A DNA stretch of 64,000 bases from Hygrophila difformis (lineage: Eukaryota; Streptophyta; Magnoliopsida; Lamiales; Acanthaceae). The stretch spans positions 20,468,976 to 20,532,975 of the forward strand of contig JAOANR010000004.1 of the NCBI GenBank assembly GCA_030278955.1, written 5' to 3'. The notes beneath the pieces are model-generated. The model was not told the DNA's origin. It did no database searches and worked only from the letters and a program-made list of their open reading frames with translations. This document shows positions 42,101 through 55,690 of the stretch, piece by piece (within the stretch, counting starts at the first letter, position 1; each line of letters opens with the position of its first letter). The translations under genes were made by a program, and so were the position numbers.

Positions 42101-43641
42101 TTTAAGAAGAAGAATGCACCTGGTTTATTGGTTTACGCACTACACATTAAATGCTTCTCTTTATCCATTGCTAATTTTATGTTATACTTTCTATTTTTGT
42201 TAATATGATCACGTTATTCTTCCCATTACATATGAATGTTCCTCCACAAAACACAGGTGAAACTGTATACGATGATGGCCACATCACTGTATTGAAAGAG
42301 CAACTCGAGCAAGTTGGGCCTGGAATGGACATACCTTCATTATTTGTAGATGCATACGTTCAAGTGGCAAACAGATGGTTGTTCTCTGAAATCGAATTGA
42401 TTAAACAATCTTTTAAGGCTGCTTGTTTCCCGTCCATGCTTACGGTAATCCATTAGTATTTCATTTCCACTATGGTTTTCCAATTTCGTAATATGCTCTC
42501 CACTTATATAATTTTCATGTAGAATTTCTGCTCAATGGAGGCCCTCCGAAAATGTAAAGCCCTTAATGATGTAAAAATAATCACTAACTGGACCAACATG
42601 CTCAGCAAGTTCTTCCTTATGGAGGACTGGACACAATGCTTCAATGCGCAGATGGTTAGTTTGCTCATCTGAATTGTGTTCTCGTGCTGCTTCATAATTG
42701 TTGCCAATCTATTACTTATGTGCTATCTCCAAGCCTGCTTAACTATGTGCTTCACAATAAGTTGTGTGCTACATGAATTCTGTTTCCAGGTTCAATCAAT
42801 TATCTGAAAAACACACCCATACTAAGTTACTACAGCATGCCACCTTAATTACTTAGTAAATTTTTAAATTAAGCCTGCTGCCGAACACTGTACATTGTGC
42901 TATGAACTCGATGAGCTAATGCTCTAACATCGTACAGTGTGTGATATAGAACGGTATGCATCTGTTCAAATGATGATAATGTTCGGTATCTGTTTAATCT
43001 GTTAAATCTGATGCTATGCCCTCGTTGAGATAATGTTCTGTATCTGTTTCATTGATGCTGTTTTCTTTGTATTAAATGTTATGTACATGATTTGTGGAAC
43101 TCCCTGCCAGTTTCCATTCCTGTCGAATATAACATGTGTGCTTAATTTCTTGTAGCTTTTTTTCCCCTACATACGTGACAGCCATCGGGTGCTTTTTGTG
43201 GCCGATTGCACCGAGAGAAAGGCGTGGTACTTCAACAGTCGCGTTCGCCATCCTGGATTCGAAGAAGACAAGTTGGTGCTTAAGCGCGTTCTATATTGTT
43301 TGAAGGTTGTAGCAGAGGAATACGATTGCACCAGATGGTCGATCCCTTTTGAGATAGACACTGGTTTCCAAGCAACTCAACCGGATAGGCATGCTTGTGG
43401 TGTCTTTGTGTTGTTGTACATGCAACACTTTCGAGGGCATATTCGAAATGACTGTCTACTGGAGATTCGTAAGTTTACAATTGTTGATGCGTTGCGGGCT
43501 AAGTTTGCAGCTTTCGTTGCCCTTGACTTAAGCAACCGATGTTTGGACAATTTGCGTGTACTGGCTGGTGCACCCACCCTTCCCCCGAAGACTCAGCAGT
43601 TCCCAAAGATTCCATTCCGCTCTCTGTTGTTGCCCCTCTAG
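39111..43641 (+). pseudogene. Ulp1-type protease gene, copy 2
   Basis: It has the same segments and lesions as copy 1 at 13326-17858, including the frameshift after LFCIGIVLSPFQ and the poly-C tandem duplication. The protease core (43156-43641) retains His (SHRVLF), Asp (VADCTE) and Cys (HACGVFV). It differs from copy 1 by a few SNPs (e.g. 40868, 42632) and by poly-C run lengths of 13 and 15. Confidence 0.72.
41103..41244 (+). repeat. ~70-bp tandem duplication with poly-C runs, copy 2
   Basis: This is the same double AGCCAACAGCCCG... segment as at 15318, with C runs of 13 and 15. A further 19-C run lies at 41962-41980. Length differences between copies are typical of replication slippage or sequencing error. 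Confidence 0.85.
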
Positions 43642-45354
43642 GTCCGCCGAATGAACTGTCTCGTGCAAAGGGGAAGAAGAAAGTGTAGTCTACTTATTGC
43701 TCATTTCTTGAATTGAATACTCCATTTAAAAGACTGCTTATCATATTTTGGTAGGCCAAACTTTGGATAATTTTAATTCTAGTACTGATGTTTAGCATGC
43801 AATTTTTTTGCTCAAATTTGGATGGATTGTTCCACACACGTGTCTCATAATAATATTTTGGATCATTCCATCTACATTAATTATTTTTATATTGGATTCA
43901 TGATTCTCTTATTTTGTGTGCTTCTTGCCTCGATATTATTGGTTCCTCTTTTCATATACTACTATAAAAAAAAAATCCATACTCAATGCTTACTGCTCAT
44001 TCTCATTTGTGCTTAGTAAACAAGTGATCACTTCACATCAGCATATCATAAAGAATAACAAATAACATTGGAAATCACGATTACCAATTAGGATGAAAAT
44101 GTATCAAACTACTTAATGTTTTGCAAATTATGTTGTACGATATCCAATTGTCATTGTTCACTCCAGATCTTACAATTGACACCAGTACATCAGAAAAAGA
44201 TTATTATTTATTAACAGCAAAAACACTTCATGCGACTACATAATGTCCATCAAAATGGGGATTGCACAAGTATTTAATTTTGATGCTTTTGGTAGGTTGT
44301 TTCGCCTTCCATATGGCCCCACAAACAACTTTCGAGATTGTTTTTCGTCTCTTTTTCGGCCCGAACCTTCGCGGTTTTGACTTCAAGGTCAATGCAGCAT
44401 CATCGTTTGCTTCCAAATTGTAGTTGCCATCTACATCAATCCCTAAATTTGTATACTCATACAGTGATGTGCTTGAATAATATTTATTAAATCATTAAAC
44501 TATTCATAATGACATCCGATGTAAATACCTTCACGATGTGTTGCTTTGAAGCTCATGCCGCGAATTTCAGATAGGAATAAATTTAGGTGATTTATAAACC
44601 TGTTTGTGGTCTCCGTATCCAGTGTTATGTCTTGTCTAGCGGCTGCCATTGCAGTGCTTATAGCAAGATCCCGGTCATCTAGGGTGGTCATTGCATTTTC
44701 GTCTAATCTCGGCCCTTCCACGTCAAAGCACATGATTTCACACACCAACGGTCGAGAATATATTGCTTTGGTACTACGCTATACTGCTTTACGCCTGACC
44801 CACCTACAATAACCATGACCCGTAATGCATGTTGACAGAGCACACCCCAGTTCTCAAATTTGCAGCATGTACACGATATAGCACCAACACCAGGGCTCAC
44901 CATAGCAGTATGAGATTTGTTAATCAACATTCCCTTATTCGGATTCGTGACCATGTAAACCCTTGAGCCCAAAAACGCCATATCCTTCTCTTCATTTATC
45001 TCAAACTTGTACGACTTATCAAGCTCCTTGCAGAAAATGTTGAACCTCGAGGGAGTATAAGATAACGACACTGATCCAACTAGCGAATTCCATGGGTGTC
45101 GTGCTGCCATATTCCTATCCACCGATTTGAATTGTAGTACAGCCTCCTCGGCCCTTCTACCCTCTATTGCACGATTGAAATGTTTAAAAAATTGGGCGAC
45201 ATTATCGTTGACCTGGAGATACCTGCATCACGTTCACATGCACATCATGTTTTTTCATGCATAGCAATTGGAAACAATATGATTCATGGCACTCTAGAAT
45301 ACTGTTTTAAGATTGTGTTCGTCGACTCGCTAATTTCGTAGTATGCATCCCAGC

Positions 45355-45995
45355 TAGGGGTGGGCGTCGGGTCGGGTTTGGTGGGTTCGGGTTAGTCGGG
45401 TTCAGGTAGAAAAATAAATTACCCGCCCATTACCCGACATTGGTGGGTACCCGATTGGGTCGGGTACCCACTCTTTTTTCTAAAAAATTAAAGAAAAACC
45501 TTTTTTAAAAAAAAAAAACAAACTATTAAAGAAACTTTGATAAATTCAATAATCACCAACATGATTTACAATTTACAAATTAATAAGAATGAGAACATAC
45601 TCATTCATTAACGAATAAAAGACAAGAATTGACTAATAATATTTCGAAAAAAATAGGGATTGAGGTTTTACCCTTTTGGTTTGCATAAAATTATGTAATT
45701 AGAAATACTAAAAAATAAATACTCTCTAAATTGTGGGAATTTTTTTTAAAAAAAAAAGATAGACATTTTTTAATAAATAAAATAAAATATTTTTTTAAAA
45801 AAAAGTCGGGTAATTCGGGTACCCGATCGGGGACTTCGGATTCATTTGTAAAACCCGATACCCGACCCGATCTACTAACTTCGGGTTCGGGTACCCGACT
45901 TCGGGTTTTTTCGGGCTCGGGTACCCAACCCGATCCCACTATTTTTTGGGTTCGGGTCGGGTACCCGATTAACCCGCCCCATTTGCCCACCCCTA
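45355..45995. mobile_element. hAT-like MITE, copy 2
   Basis: The ends (TAGGGGTGGGC/GCCCACCCCTA) and imperfect 8-bp flanks are as in 19571-20213. It is 641 bp long because of one-base differences in A and T runs. Confidence 0.75.
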
Positions 45996-46517
45996 ATCCT
46001 ATCAGTGAATTGTCGCTGCTGACCAATGCTTGCGAAGTGTGTGTATGCCATCAAGCCACCTATGCGTACCCCCACCGAAGCATTCATCTAGCATCATGTT
46101 CCAGTACTGGTCAAACTCCTGTTCATTCTTAACCTTGTACACCAAATTATGGAACAACTCCGCAAACCTATGCAGACAAAAACTAATCAAACATACAAGC
46201 AACTAAAACACATACAAAATAAAAATTCCATATATGGTTCGATATGATATACGGTCGTGACAAACCTTTTCTTGTACTTAATGCTCAAGTTCTTCTATGC
46301 ATTCTCCAGGATATGCCACGTGCACAAACCATGGTAAGTACTTGGCAGAACATTTCGTATAGCAGCCGCCATAGCCGGATCCTGGTCTGTCATGATGCTT
46401 CTGGGGTGAACACCTGCAAAGCACAATCAATTATCTCAAACCAGTAGTTACTATTGAATCCGTCTTGAAATGAACTACCTCAAAATTTTGTCACACTTTC
46501 ATCGAGGACTTGTTTAA

Positions 46518-46781
46518 TACTTCCCCTATTCTCATATAAGTGTCCCATTTCTGTATTTTACGCAGTCCAATACACATTTTTAAATGTTTATAGCTCAAAT
46601 TGTATATAAGTAAAAATTATAAAAATTTGATATTCTAAAACTACGTCATTAGACGAATCTAACAAGATCTCACTTGACTATGTTTTATCTTATAGAACTA
46701 TATGAAAAAATTAAATCTAAGTTACTCAATGAATAGTTACTACTATGCAAATGGAACACTTAAATGAGAATGGAGGAAGTA
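46518..46781. mobile_element. Stowaway-like MITE, copy 2
   Basis: This is identical in structure to 20736-20999: TA-flanked, with CTTCC-type inverted ends. Confidence 0.75.
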
Positions 46782-47821
46782 TGCAGTACGAAGCAGTATA
46801 TAACATAGCATTCAATATGAACCTATATATCACTATTCGTATATAAAGTATAGCACAATTTGTAAAACAACGCAGCATCAGTTTTATCACAACAACACAG
46901 CTTAAAAAAATTGGCTTGGCTTTCCACACATAGGAAATTCGCAATGTCATTTTCCCTGTAGCAGAGACATTCCATTACAGGAAAAAAAAAAAAAAAAACA
47001 TGATCCCAGCACATCTCGAATTAATTTACATGTCACCATCCATGCAATCGAGGAACGTCTCTGACACCCATGTAAAGCTTGCCTGTGTTTCATCTAATAG
47101 AAGGGCAGCACCAAACACGCAACATCGCCTATGTTGATTGAAGCCAACAATTAAAGTTGCAATATGAATGGCTTCCAACTCATCACTCATTTAAATAGAA
47201 AGATTCACTCAGTTTTATTCAAATAAAACATGTACACATTTTTCTTACGAAACCGTTGTAGCTACCATTTATAATAAATAATTGATTTCTTTCAAATTAC
47301 TATACCGAGGGCCGAGCATTTTTGCTCGTGTTGAATGTTGTGTCCATTGCTATCGCATCCCCAAAGTGCTTGTAATCCATCCTCATCTTCGAATCAGACC
47401 AAAAGATGCTGCATATCTGGTTATCATTGTCAACATCCATGTGGTGATAGAAATTTTGATCCACACGCGACTTCTCCTTGAAATGCTGCAGTAACGCATG
47501 TGCTTCACCCTTTTTCATGCTGATGTCACGCCTCCGGCTCATCATGTTTTTCAAATCTGATTTCATGAAACCAACCTTTTCAGTACCACCAGCCATAGCT
47601 CTAATCAGTCTATAAGATTCCCTGATTGACAGTCTGGCCTTATCACTTAGATCTGCTATGAGCTCATGGTGATGCAAAATTCTTCGGTTTGACCTCAACA
47701 CGTGCACCGTGGTTCTATCTTGCATCGGGTGTGTATGTACATCATGGAACTTGCTCACAACATACACATTTCGTTTCAAATCATATTTGAATCCAATCAT
47801 TGCAGTGCAGCCAACACGTGT

Positions 47822-50593
47822 TGAAACACCCCGGATTTGATAACACAGGCCGGGATGTCACCGCCACATCTCCCTAGCAAGACACGGCTTCCCGAGCTCA
47901 CTAAGGAAATGCAATGCTTATGGGTACGTAAAAGATTTAAAAACATTTCAATATTTAGTCCGAAAATTAATAATACTTAATTCAAAATACGATAGTAATA
48001 ATCATCATGCGCGAAAATAGAGTAAATGCAGCGGAAAGTAATCACGGCCAACATGGCCAAATCCTCGGGTTTAGCAGACCCGGTAAAACAGTACGATGCA
48101 GAAATTAAAAATGTCCATAAATGATTTCCCCAAGTGCATATGCATGCGTCACTCGACATACTCTGTAAAAGAAAAATGACAACGGTTTATCAGTATAAAA
48201 ATATACCGAGTAAGTTAATCCCTAACCAACAATTTAAGGGGTTACATGTGTTTAAACTAAAAATTACACTTTTCATGCATTAATTTAAAAAATCCATATT
48301 TTATTCGCAGCGGAAAAACATGATTTAATTTATACAAGATGAAAATACATAATTAAAAGACTTAATTTAAAAGCGTAATTTAAAAGCATAATTTAAGAAC
48401 GTAATTTAAATGCATAATTTAAAAACATGGTAAATAGGATTTAAGCATAATTAAACACTCACACAAGTCTTTTATATTTATCCCGCAAACTAAGAAGAGG
48501 ACACCATACCGGGAGATCACTAACGAGGCAATCTCAACATAGGACCACTAACGAGGCAGTCCACAACAATGGGAGACCACTAACGAGGCAGTCTCAAAAG
48601 ACAGTAGGACCACTAACGAGGCGATCCAAAACACAGCGCGCGAGATCACTAACGAGGCAATCTCAGATAGTAAGGAGACCACTAATGAGGCAGTCTCAAA
48701 GATAATGATAGCATGAAGATCGGCTTAGCCTAGTGAACGGGATTTTTCGAAAGTTCCTATTTCAAAGTTATCAAAATATTCGATATCGCATTTTGTAGTT
48801 CGAGTTTTCTCAAGTTCGAAAAAAAATCCGGTTCGACGCAGTTTACGCCTTTCTTAATTAAAAATTCATCTTTACACTAAAACTTCTGAAATTTATACAG
48901 TAGCTCAAAACCACACTCACAAACAACTTTCATGTTTTAAGTTTTTGGAAATGAGGTTTCAAAGTGAGTCAAAATTTGAGTTCTTTACAAAAGATAATTT
49001 CTGTCTCAAAAACTGATTTCGTCACAGGTTCGTGTGACGCCGATTAAAAATTCATTTCAAAGCCAATTGATTCGAAATTTTTACAGGAGATACACAACAC
49101 ATTAAGGAACAACTTTCATGTTTTAAGAATTTAGAAATAATGAATTTAAATGTTCAAAAATCGACCACAACACGTTGTACACGCGCGGACTCAAAAGGTA
49201 GTTTTAAACAGTTCTGAAGTTCGGCCATTTTGACGTATCAAATGAACACCAAAATTCATGAAATTTTATATGCATAATCTAGACACAATTATCTACAACT
49301 TTTGTTTAGAAATGCAAAATTGAATCATTCTAGAAACGGGTGAAAAACATGCATCAAGTCGAATAAGAAAATCTGTCAACAGTTTGAAACGTTCGGTTTG
49401 TCACAGAAAGTTTACGGCGAGATTTGGGATAGCAAATCTTAATTTCAATGGCTAAAATTTGGACACAAGATAGATTAAAGTCTTAGGAACAAAATCTATG
49501 TTGAAAAGTTTTCGGTTTGATTCCCGAAGATCGAGTTTTAAGCGAGTTTTTGAAATTGGACGAAAATAGGGTTTTTGAAAATCGATTTTTGTTACGGGTC
49601 TAGATCTCAAGTTTTAAACAACAATAAATCACGAAAATTTGTGAGTAAGGTATTAACTTACTTACTTAGAGATTTGGGTCGCTGGAATGGGTTTCCGGAC
49701 GTCCTAGGGTCGCGACGAACGGCCAACTTCTCCGATCGCTTTTTGGTCGTTTTCCGACGTGAAATCGTAGTAAAGGAAAAGGGTTAGATTTCGAGTTTCT
49801 AAGTTGTATGGATGAACTAAAACATTATACCATAGCTTACCAAGAGTCTAGAAGTCAGGGGCTTGTCTCGGTCGTCCCGTCGTCGCCGGAATACTCGCCG
49901 GAAAGTGAGTTCGGAGGAGTTTTGGCTTGGAGAGGAAGTTTGGGAGTGTTTAGGGTTTGGTTTTCTGAAAATATAGGGAGGGGGCGCCCTTAGGTCGTTC
50001 TTGAGCTTCCCCTATGGCTGAGATCCGATTACCATCGAAGGGGATGTTAATTTTGGCAAGAAAATCGCCATGGAAGGAAAGTTTACACCTTCTGCACCTC
50101 TGGCGCGCTGGTAACGCGCACCTATGCCTTTGCCCGCGCGGAGCACGCGTGGCCAGGCCTGAGTCGCGACTCCGCCTTCCGCGCGGTGGCCGCGCGGCGG
50201 CGCGCAACGAGCGCGGGCCGGCCGGACCGGCCGGTTCGGCGGTCCGCGTGGTCCGTCGGGTCTTTTCTTCCTTTTCCTCTATCGGTTTTCTACCCTCTAC
50301 GTGTTAGCTCGACTCCTCGGGTCGTCTCCGGTTCGGGATCTTTACCTTAAACTTGTTACGAGTTCGGCTTATCGCTCGTAACATTTCCGTGCCCTAATTA
50401 TTCTAGTTTAAATTAGTTCCAACTCCTCCTATCGTCCTTGCGATTGATCTTGTGATTTAATTCGTGATTCATTTTGTGATTTATTTTGTGACTGAACTTA
50501 AAAAATAGTTCCAAGCTGCCTACGTACCCTGTGAAGGGATCAAGTCATGACGTAGTTCCAAACAATTTGAATTTGTTTTTCTCAGGTGTTACA
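47822..50593 (-). repeat. 3' LTR of Tekay element B, copy 2
   Basis: This second copy of 22038-24809 has TGAAACACCCCGG...GGTGTTACA ends. It differs by a few SNPs (e.g. GGCTCAGCC to GGCTTAGCC near 48722) and retains the hairpin array and GC-rich block. Confidence 0.88.
48513..48697 (-). repeat. Six-hairpin array in LTR B, copy 2
   Basis: The six units have the same arms and loops as 22729-22913, shifted by 25,784 bp. Confidence 0.85.
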
Positions 50594-51114
50594 TCCTCCC
50601 CCCCTTAAGAATACAGTTATGTCGCCATAACTGTGGTCAGTTCATCTTGGAAGAGGGTAGGATAACGTTGTTTCATGTCAGCTTCCAATTCTCATGTCGT
50701 CGTCTCCGTTTCGTGGTTAGACCAAATGACCTTGACCATCCTCGTGGTCCTTTTCCTCGTTACCCTCATCTTCGTGTCAAGTATTCGTACCAGAACTTTC
50801 TCGTAACCCAAGTCATCCTCAAATTCAATTTCTTCCGGTTGGAGCACATGGGTCGGATCGTGCACACACTTCTTCATTCGGGGAACGTGGAATACATCGT
50901 GAATACGAGCAAATTGTGGTGGTGACGCTAGTCAATAAGCGGTTTCCCACTTTTTACGAGATTTCTTATGGTCCCTATGTATTTTCGTCCCGAGGGTTTT
51001 CTGTAGCCTTGCGAAAAGAAGACGTGAGGCAATTCTGTTGTCCTTGTCAGGAATAATGTCGGGTGATGCCCCATGTCGTTGTATCTCACTGTAAATGTAT
51101 GCTCGGGTTAAGTG
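50594..51114 (-). pseudogene. pol: PPT and pol stump of element B, copy 2
   Basis: The PPT (AAGGGGGGGAGGA in sense) at 50594-50606 is followed by the chromodomain-region remnant with its TGA at 50692-50694 and the integrase piece DIIPDKDNR. It is truncated near 51114, as in copy 1. Confidence 0.85.
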
Positions 51115-52923
51115 AGGGGTGTATAGCAAAAGAGATTAAGCAAAATCAGAAGAATAAAACTCCCTCCGGGTCCCGCGCAGTGGCCGCGCGGTAAGACGCC
51201 ATAGCGCGCGGTGAGCGCGCGGCCGCACCTGTTCGAAGAAAATAGGGCTCGCGCTCCGCGCGAGCCACTTCCCTCATTTCCCATTCGAGACCACACCCCC
51301 AATTCTCTCTAAATCCGACGACTTATCTTCCTGTTCGCTTGATTTCGGCTCCAATTTCACTTACCAAGGTATGAATCTACTAAACCCACTTACTAATTTC
51401 AATTCTTACGCTTTGAATGACTTGATTTGTGAAGAGATTTAGAAATTAGGGTTTATGTACAAAAATTGGGGGTTTGTTATTTATAGGCTTGATTTGTGCA
51501 AATTAGCAAGTATATGTGGTAATTGATGTTACTCTTGTTGCCTTGCTTGTACTTATGCCACAATGTGTTTATGTTTTTGGCAAATTCTTGTTGGATTTAA
51601 ATATTTAGGAAGACTATGAAGTTTTTGATGTTTGGTTGTTACTAGGGTGTGATTATTAGCTCATTTCTTTGTTGTTTGGTGCTGTAAGGAAACGTTGTGT
51701 TCTTATTTGAGTGATTGTTTCATTTTGTGGGCAACTTCCGTGTGTTTTTAGTAACTTAGGTTTTGGTTTATTGCGCACATAACGTGTTCGACGAAATGCC
51801 ACAAAGGTCTTGGAACTAGTTTGAGCATATCCTCTGCCTAGATTACCTTCTGGTTGGTCTTAGTAACCGATAGGATTTGATGTTCTTATGGAATACTCAC
51901 GTTGGAAATCTATATTGATGTCCCTTGCACACTTCTGCTTGTGTTTTGTGTGGAATGTAGCCTTATAATTGGTATTTGATGTTTTGCAGGATGTTGCTTT
52001 TCTTGTGGGTTGTTTTGGCGTCTCTCATGTGTCCTCCGAGGACTAGGAGACGAGTTGCTGATGAGGCTGGCCCCAGCCATGCCGCTCCGGCGATGCCTGA
52101 CTTCGATGAGAGCGAGTGAGAGGAGGATGAGGAGCAGCGGGGCCCGAGACTCAGGGGTCTCCCTGACGAGGTGCGCCCTCACCGGCGCGACAGGTTTCGG
52201 TTTAGGACGAGGGCTACCCAGGACTTTTATTTCGACGAGCTTCGTCGAAACAGGGCTTATGTCCCCGAGAGAGGCATATATCCTGATCTTCTGGGCGATG
52301 ATAGGGTCAGTGCGGTCTTGGAGTATTTGCAGTGGACCGGACTTGCACGTCATCCTGAGGGCGTTGCCTCCGGTTATCTGGCTATGGAGGTTATCGCCAA
52401 CATTGGCGGTCTCGGGGAGGGTGACGACCTATCTCGGGTATGGGTTCGTGGTCGCTATCTCGACTTCAGTGCTCGGGCAATCAAGGTCTATTTTGGCTTG
52501 CCTGACGATGGCGCATTCCGCCCACAGCCTGAGGGACGGGTTCTTGCTCCTGCGTGGGATGTCTTATGCACCGTGGTGCCTCCTCAGCTCGAGCACGATC
52601 ATGAGCTGCGTTTGACGACGATGGACTCCCCTTGGCGAGAGCTTGCCCAGATTTGGTTAGGGCGCGTCCGGCCGATTACCCGGAGTCATATCGTCCTGGA
52701 TCACGTCTACGAGACCATTTGCTTTATCGCGCGAGACGGTAGGGTGAATGTGGGGGCTTTTATCGAGGACAACTTGCGGGGTATGCGGAGAGGACGAGGG
52801 AGTAGGGTGATTACCCATATTCACCTCATTTGTGGCTTGTGCGCGGCGCAGGGGATTCGCACTACACCTGAGACAGATCCGTACGATCTAGTAGCGGGCA
52901 GTTGCTACCGCATCCCGACTTAC

Positions 52924-55690
52924 TGTAACAACCCGAATATTATGTATCCCAAATCAATAAATAAACAAATTCAAATTGTTTTGAACTACGTCATGACTTG
53001 ATCCCTTCACAGGGTACGTAGGCAGCTTGGAACTAATTTCTAAGTTCAGTCACAAAATAAATCACAAAATAAATCATAAAATAAAATCACAGAATAGATC
53101 AGAAGATCAATCGCAAGGACGATAGGAGGAGTTGGAACTAATTTAGACTAGACTAATTAGGGTGCGGAAATGTTACGAGTGATAAGCCGAACTCGTAACA
53201 AGTTTAAGGTAAAGATTCCGAACCGGAGATGACCCGAGGAGTCCAGCTAACACGTAAAGGGTAAGAAACCGATAGAGGAAAGGAAGAAAAGACCCGACGG
53301 AATGCGCGGACCGCCGAACCGGCCGGTCCGGCCGGCCCGCGCTCGCCGCGCGCCACCGCGCGGCCACCGCGCGGAAGGCGGAGTCGCGACTCCAGGCCTG
53401 GCCACGCGTGCTCCGCGCGGGCAAAAGCGTAGGTGCGCGTCACCAGCGCGCCAGAGGTGCTGAAGGTGTAAACTTTCCTCCCATGGCGATTTTCTTGCCA
53501 AAAACAACACCCTTAACCATGGCAACCGAATCTCAGCCTTAGGGAAGGCTTAAGAACACCATAGGGGCGTCCCAAACCCTAGGTTTTCAGAAACCACTCC
53601 CTAAACACTCTCAATTTTCTCTCCAAGTTCAAAATCCCTCCGAATCCACTTTCCGGCGAGCATTCCGGCAACGACGAGGCGAAAGGAACCAAGCCCTGCC
53701 TTCTATACCCTTGGTAAGCTATGGTATAATGTTTTAGTTCGTCCATACCACTTAGAAACTCGAAATCTAACCTTTTTCCTTTACAACAATTTCACGTCCG
53801 AAAACGAACAAAAAGCGATCGGAGAAGTTGGCCGTTCGTCGCAACCCTAGGACGTCCGAAACCCATTTCAGCGACTCAAATCTCTAACTAAGTAAGTTAA
53901 GACCTTACTCACAAATTTTTGTGGTTTATTGTTGTTTAAAACTTGAGATCTATACCCGTAACAAAAATCGATTTTCAAAAACCCTATTTTCGTCCGATTT
54001 GAAAAACTCGCCTAAAACTCGACCTTCGGGAATTCAAACCAAACACTTTTCAACATAGATTTTGTTCCTAAGACTTTAATCTATCTTGTGTCCAAATTTC
54101 AGCCATTGACATTAAGATTTTCTATCCCAAATTTCACCGTAAACTTTCTGTGACAAACCGAACGTCTGCAACTGTTGACAGATTTCATTACTCGACTTTA
54201 TGCATGTTTTTCACCCATTTTTAGAATGATTCAACTTTGCATTTCTAAACAAAAGTTGTAGATAAATGTGTCTAGATTATACATATAAAATTTCATGGAT
54301 TTTGGAGTTCATTTGGTATGTCAAATTTGTCGAATTTCAGAACTGTTTTAAAACCCCTTTGGAGTCCGCGCATGAACAGTGTGTTGTGGTCGATTTTTGA
54401 GCATCTAAAATTCATTATTTCCAAATTATCTCCTGTAAAAATTTCGGATCAACTGGCTTTGAAATGAATTTTTAATCGGCGCCGCACGAACCTGTGACGA
54501 AATCAGTTTTGAGACAATAATTGCCTTTTGTAAAGAACTCAAATTTTGACTCACTTCGAAACATTATTTCCAAAAACTTTTTCATGAAAGTTGTTCGTGT
54601 GTGTGTTTTTGAGCTACTGTGTAAATTTCAGAATTTTTGGTGCAAAAATGAATTTTTAATTAAGAAAGGCGTAAACTGCGTCAAATCGGATTTTTCGAAC
54701 TTGAGAAAACTCGAACTATGAAACGCGATATCGAATCTTTTGATCACTTGAAATACGAACTTTCGAAAAATCCCGTGCACTAGGCTGAGCCGATCTTCAT
54801 GCTAATCATTATCTTTGAGACTGCCTCGTTAGTGGTCTCCTTACTATCTGAGATTGCCTCGTTAGTGATCACGCGCGCTGTGTTTTGGATCGCCTCGTTA
54901 GTGGTCCTACTATCTTTTGAGACTGCCTCGTTAGTGGTCTCCCATTGTTGTGGACTGCCTTGTTAGTGGTCCTATGTTGAAATTGCCTCGTTAGTGATCT
55001 CCCGGTATGGTGTCCTCTTCTTAGTTTGCGGGATAAATTATAAAAGACTTGTGTGAGTGTTAATTACTTAAATCTTATTTACCATGTTTTTTAAATTACG
55101 CATTTAAATTACGTCATTAAATTATGCTTTTAAATTCCGCTTTCAAATTAAGCCATTTAAATTATGCATTTTCGTCTTGGATAAATTGATCATGTTTTCC
55201 GCTGCGAATAAAATATGGATTTTTAAAGTAATGCATGACAAGTGAATATTTGGATTTAAACACATGTGACCCCTTAAATTGTTAGTTAGGGATTAACTTA
55301 CTCGGTATATTTTTTATACTGATAAACCGTTGTCATTTTTCTTTTACAGAGTATGTCGAGTGACGCATGCATATGCACTTGGGGGAAACCATTATGGACA
55401 TTTTAAATTCTGCATCGTACTGTTTTTACCAGGTCTGTTAAACCCGAGGATTTGGCCACGTTGGCCGTGATTTACTTTCCGCTGCATTTACTCTATTTTT
55501 GTGCATGATGATTATTACTATCGTATTTTGAATTAAGTATTATAAATTTCCAGACTAAATCTTGAAATGTTTTAAATCTTTTACGTACCCACAAGCCGTG
55601 CATCTCCTTAGTGAGCTCGGGAAGCCATGTCTTGCTAGGGAGATGTGGCGGTGACATCCCGGCCTGGGTTATCAAATCCGGGGTGTTATA
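52924..55690 (+). repeat. Solo LTR of family B, copy 2
   Basis: This second copy of 27140-29906 has the same perfect CTTAC flanks (52919-52923 and 55691-55695). Its hairpin array is at 54817-55001 and its GC-rich block at about 53305-53421. Confidence 0.95.
54817..55001 (+). repeat. Six-hairpin array in the solo LTR, copy 2
   Basis: The units and stems are the same as in 29033-29217. Confidence 0.85.

Larger units (their letters stand above)
38494..47821. mobile_element. MULE remnant, copy 2
   Basis: This second copy of 12709-22037 has the same convergent arrangement of Ulp1-type and FAR1-type genes and no additional insertions. Differences are single bases and homopolymer lengths. Confidence 0.6.
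44228..47821 (-). pseudogene. FAR1-related MULE transposase, copy 2
   Basis: It has the same exon-like segments as 18444-22037: MULE core with AMDTTFNTS (47300-47800), TDQDPAMA segment (about 46292-46420), EFDQYWNMM segment (46002-46180), SWIM finger CTCCKFENWGVLCQH (44703-45122) and basic tail PKKRRK (44228-44416). One coding SNP in the FAR1 region changes VVRKF to VVSKF. It carries the same in-frame stop and the same MITEs, and is cut by LTR B copy 2 at 47822. Confidence 0.8.
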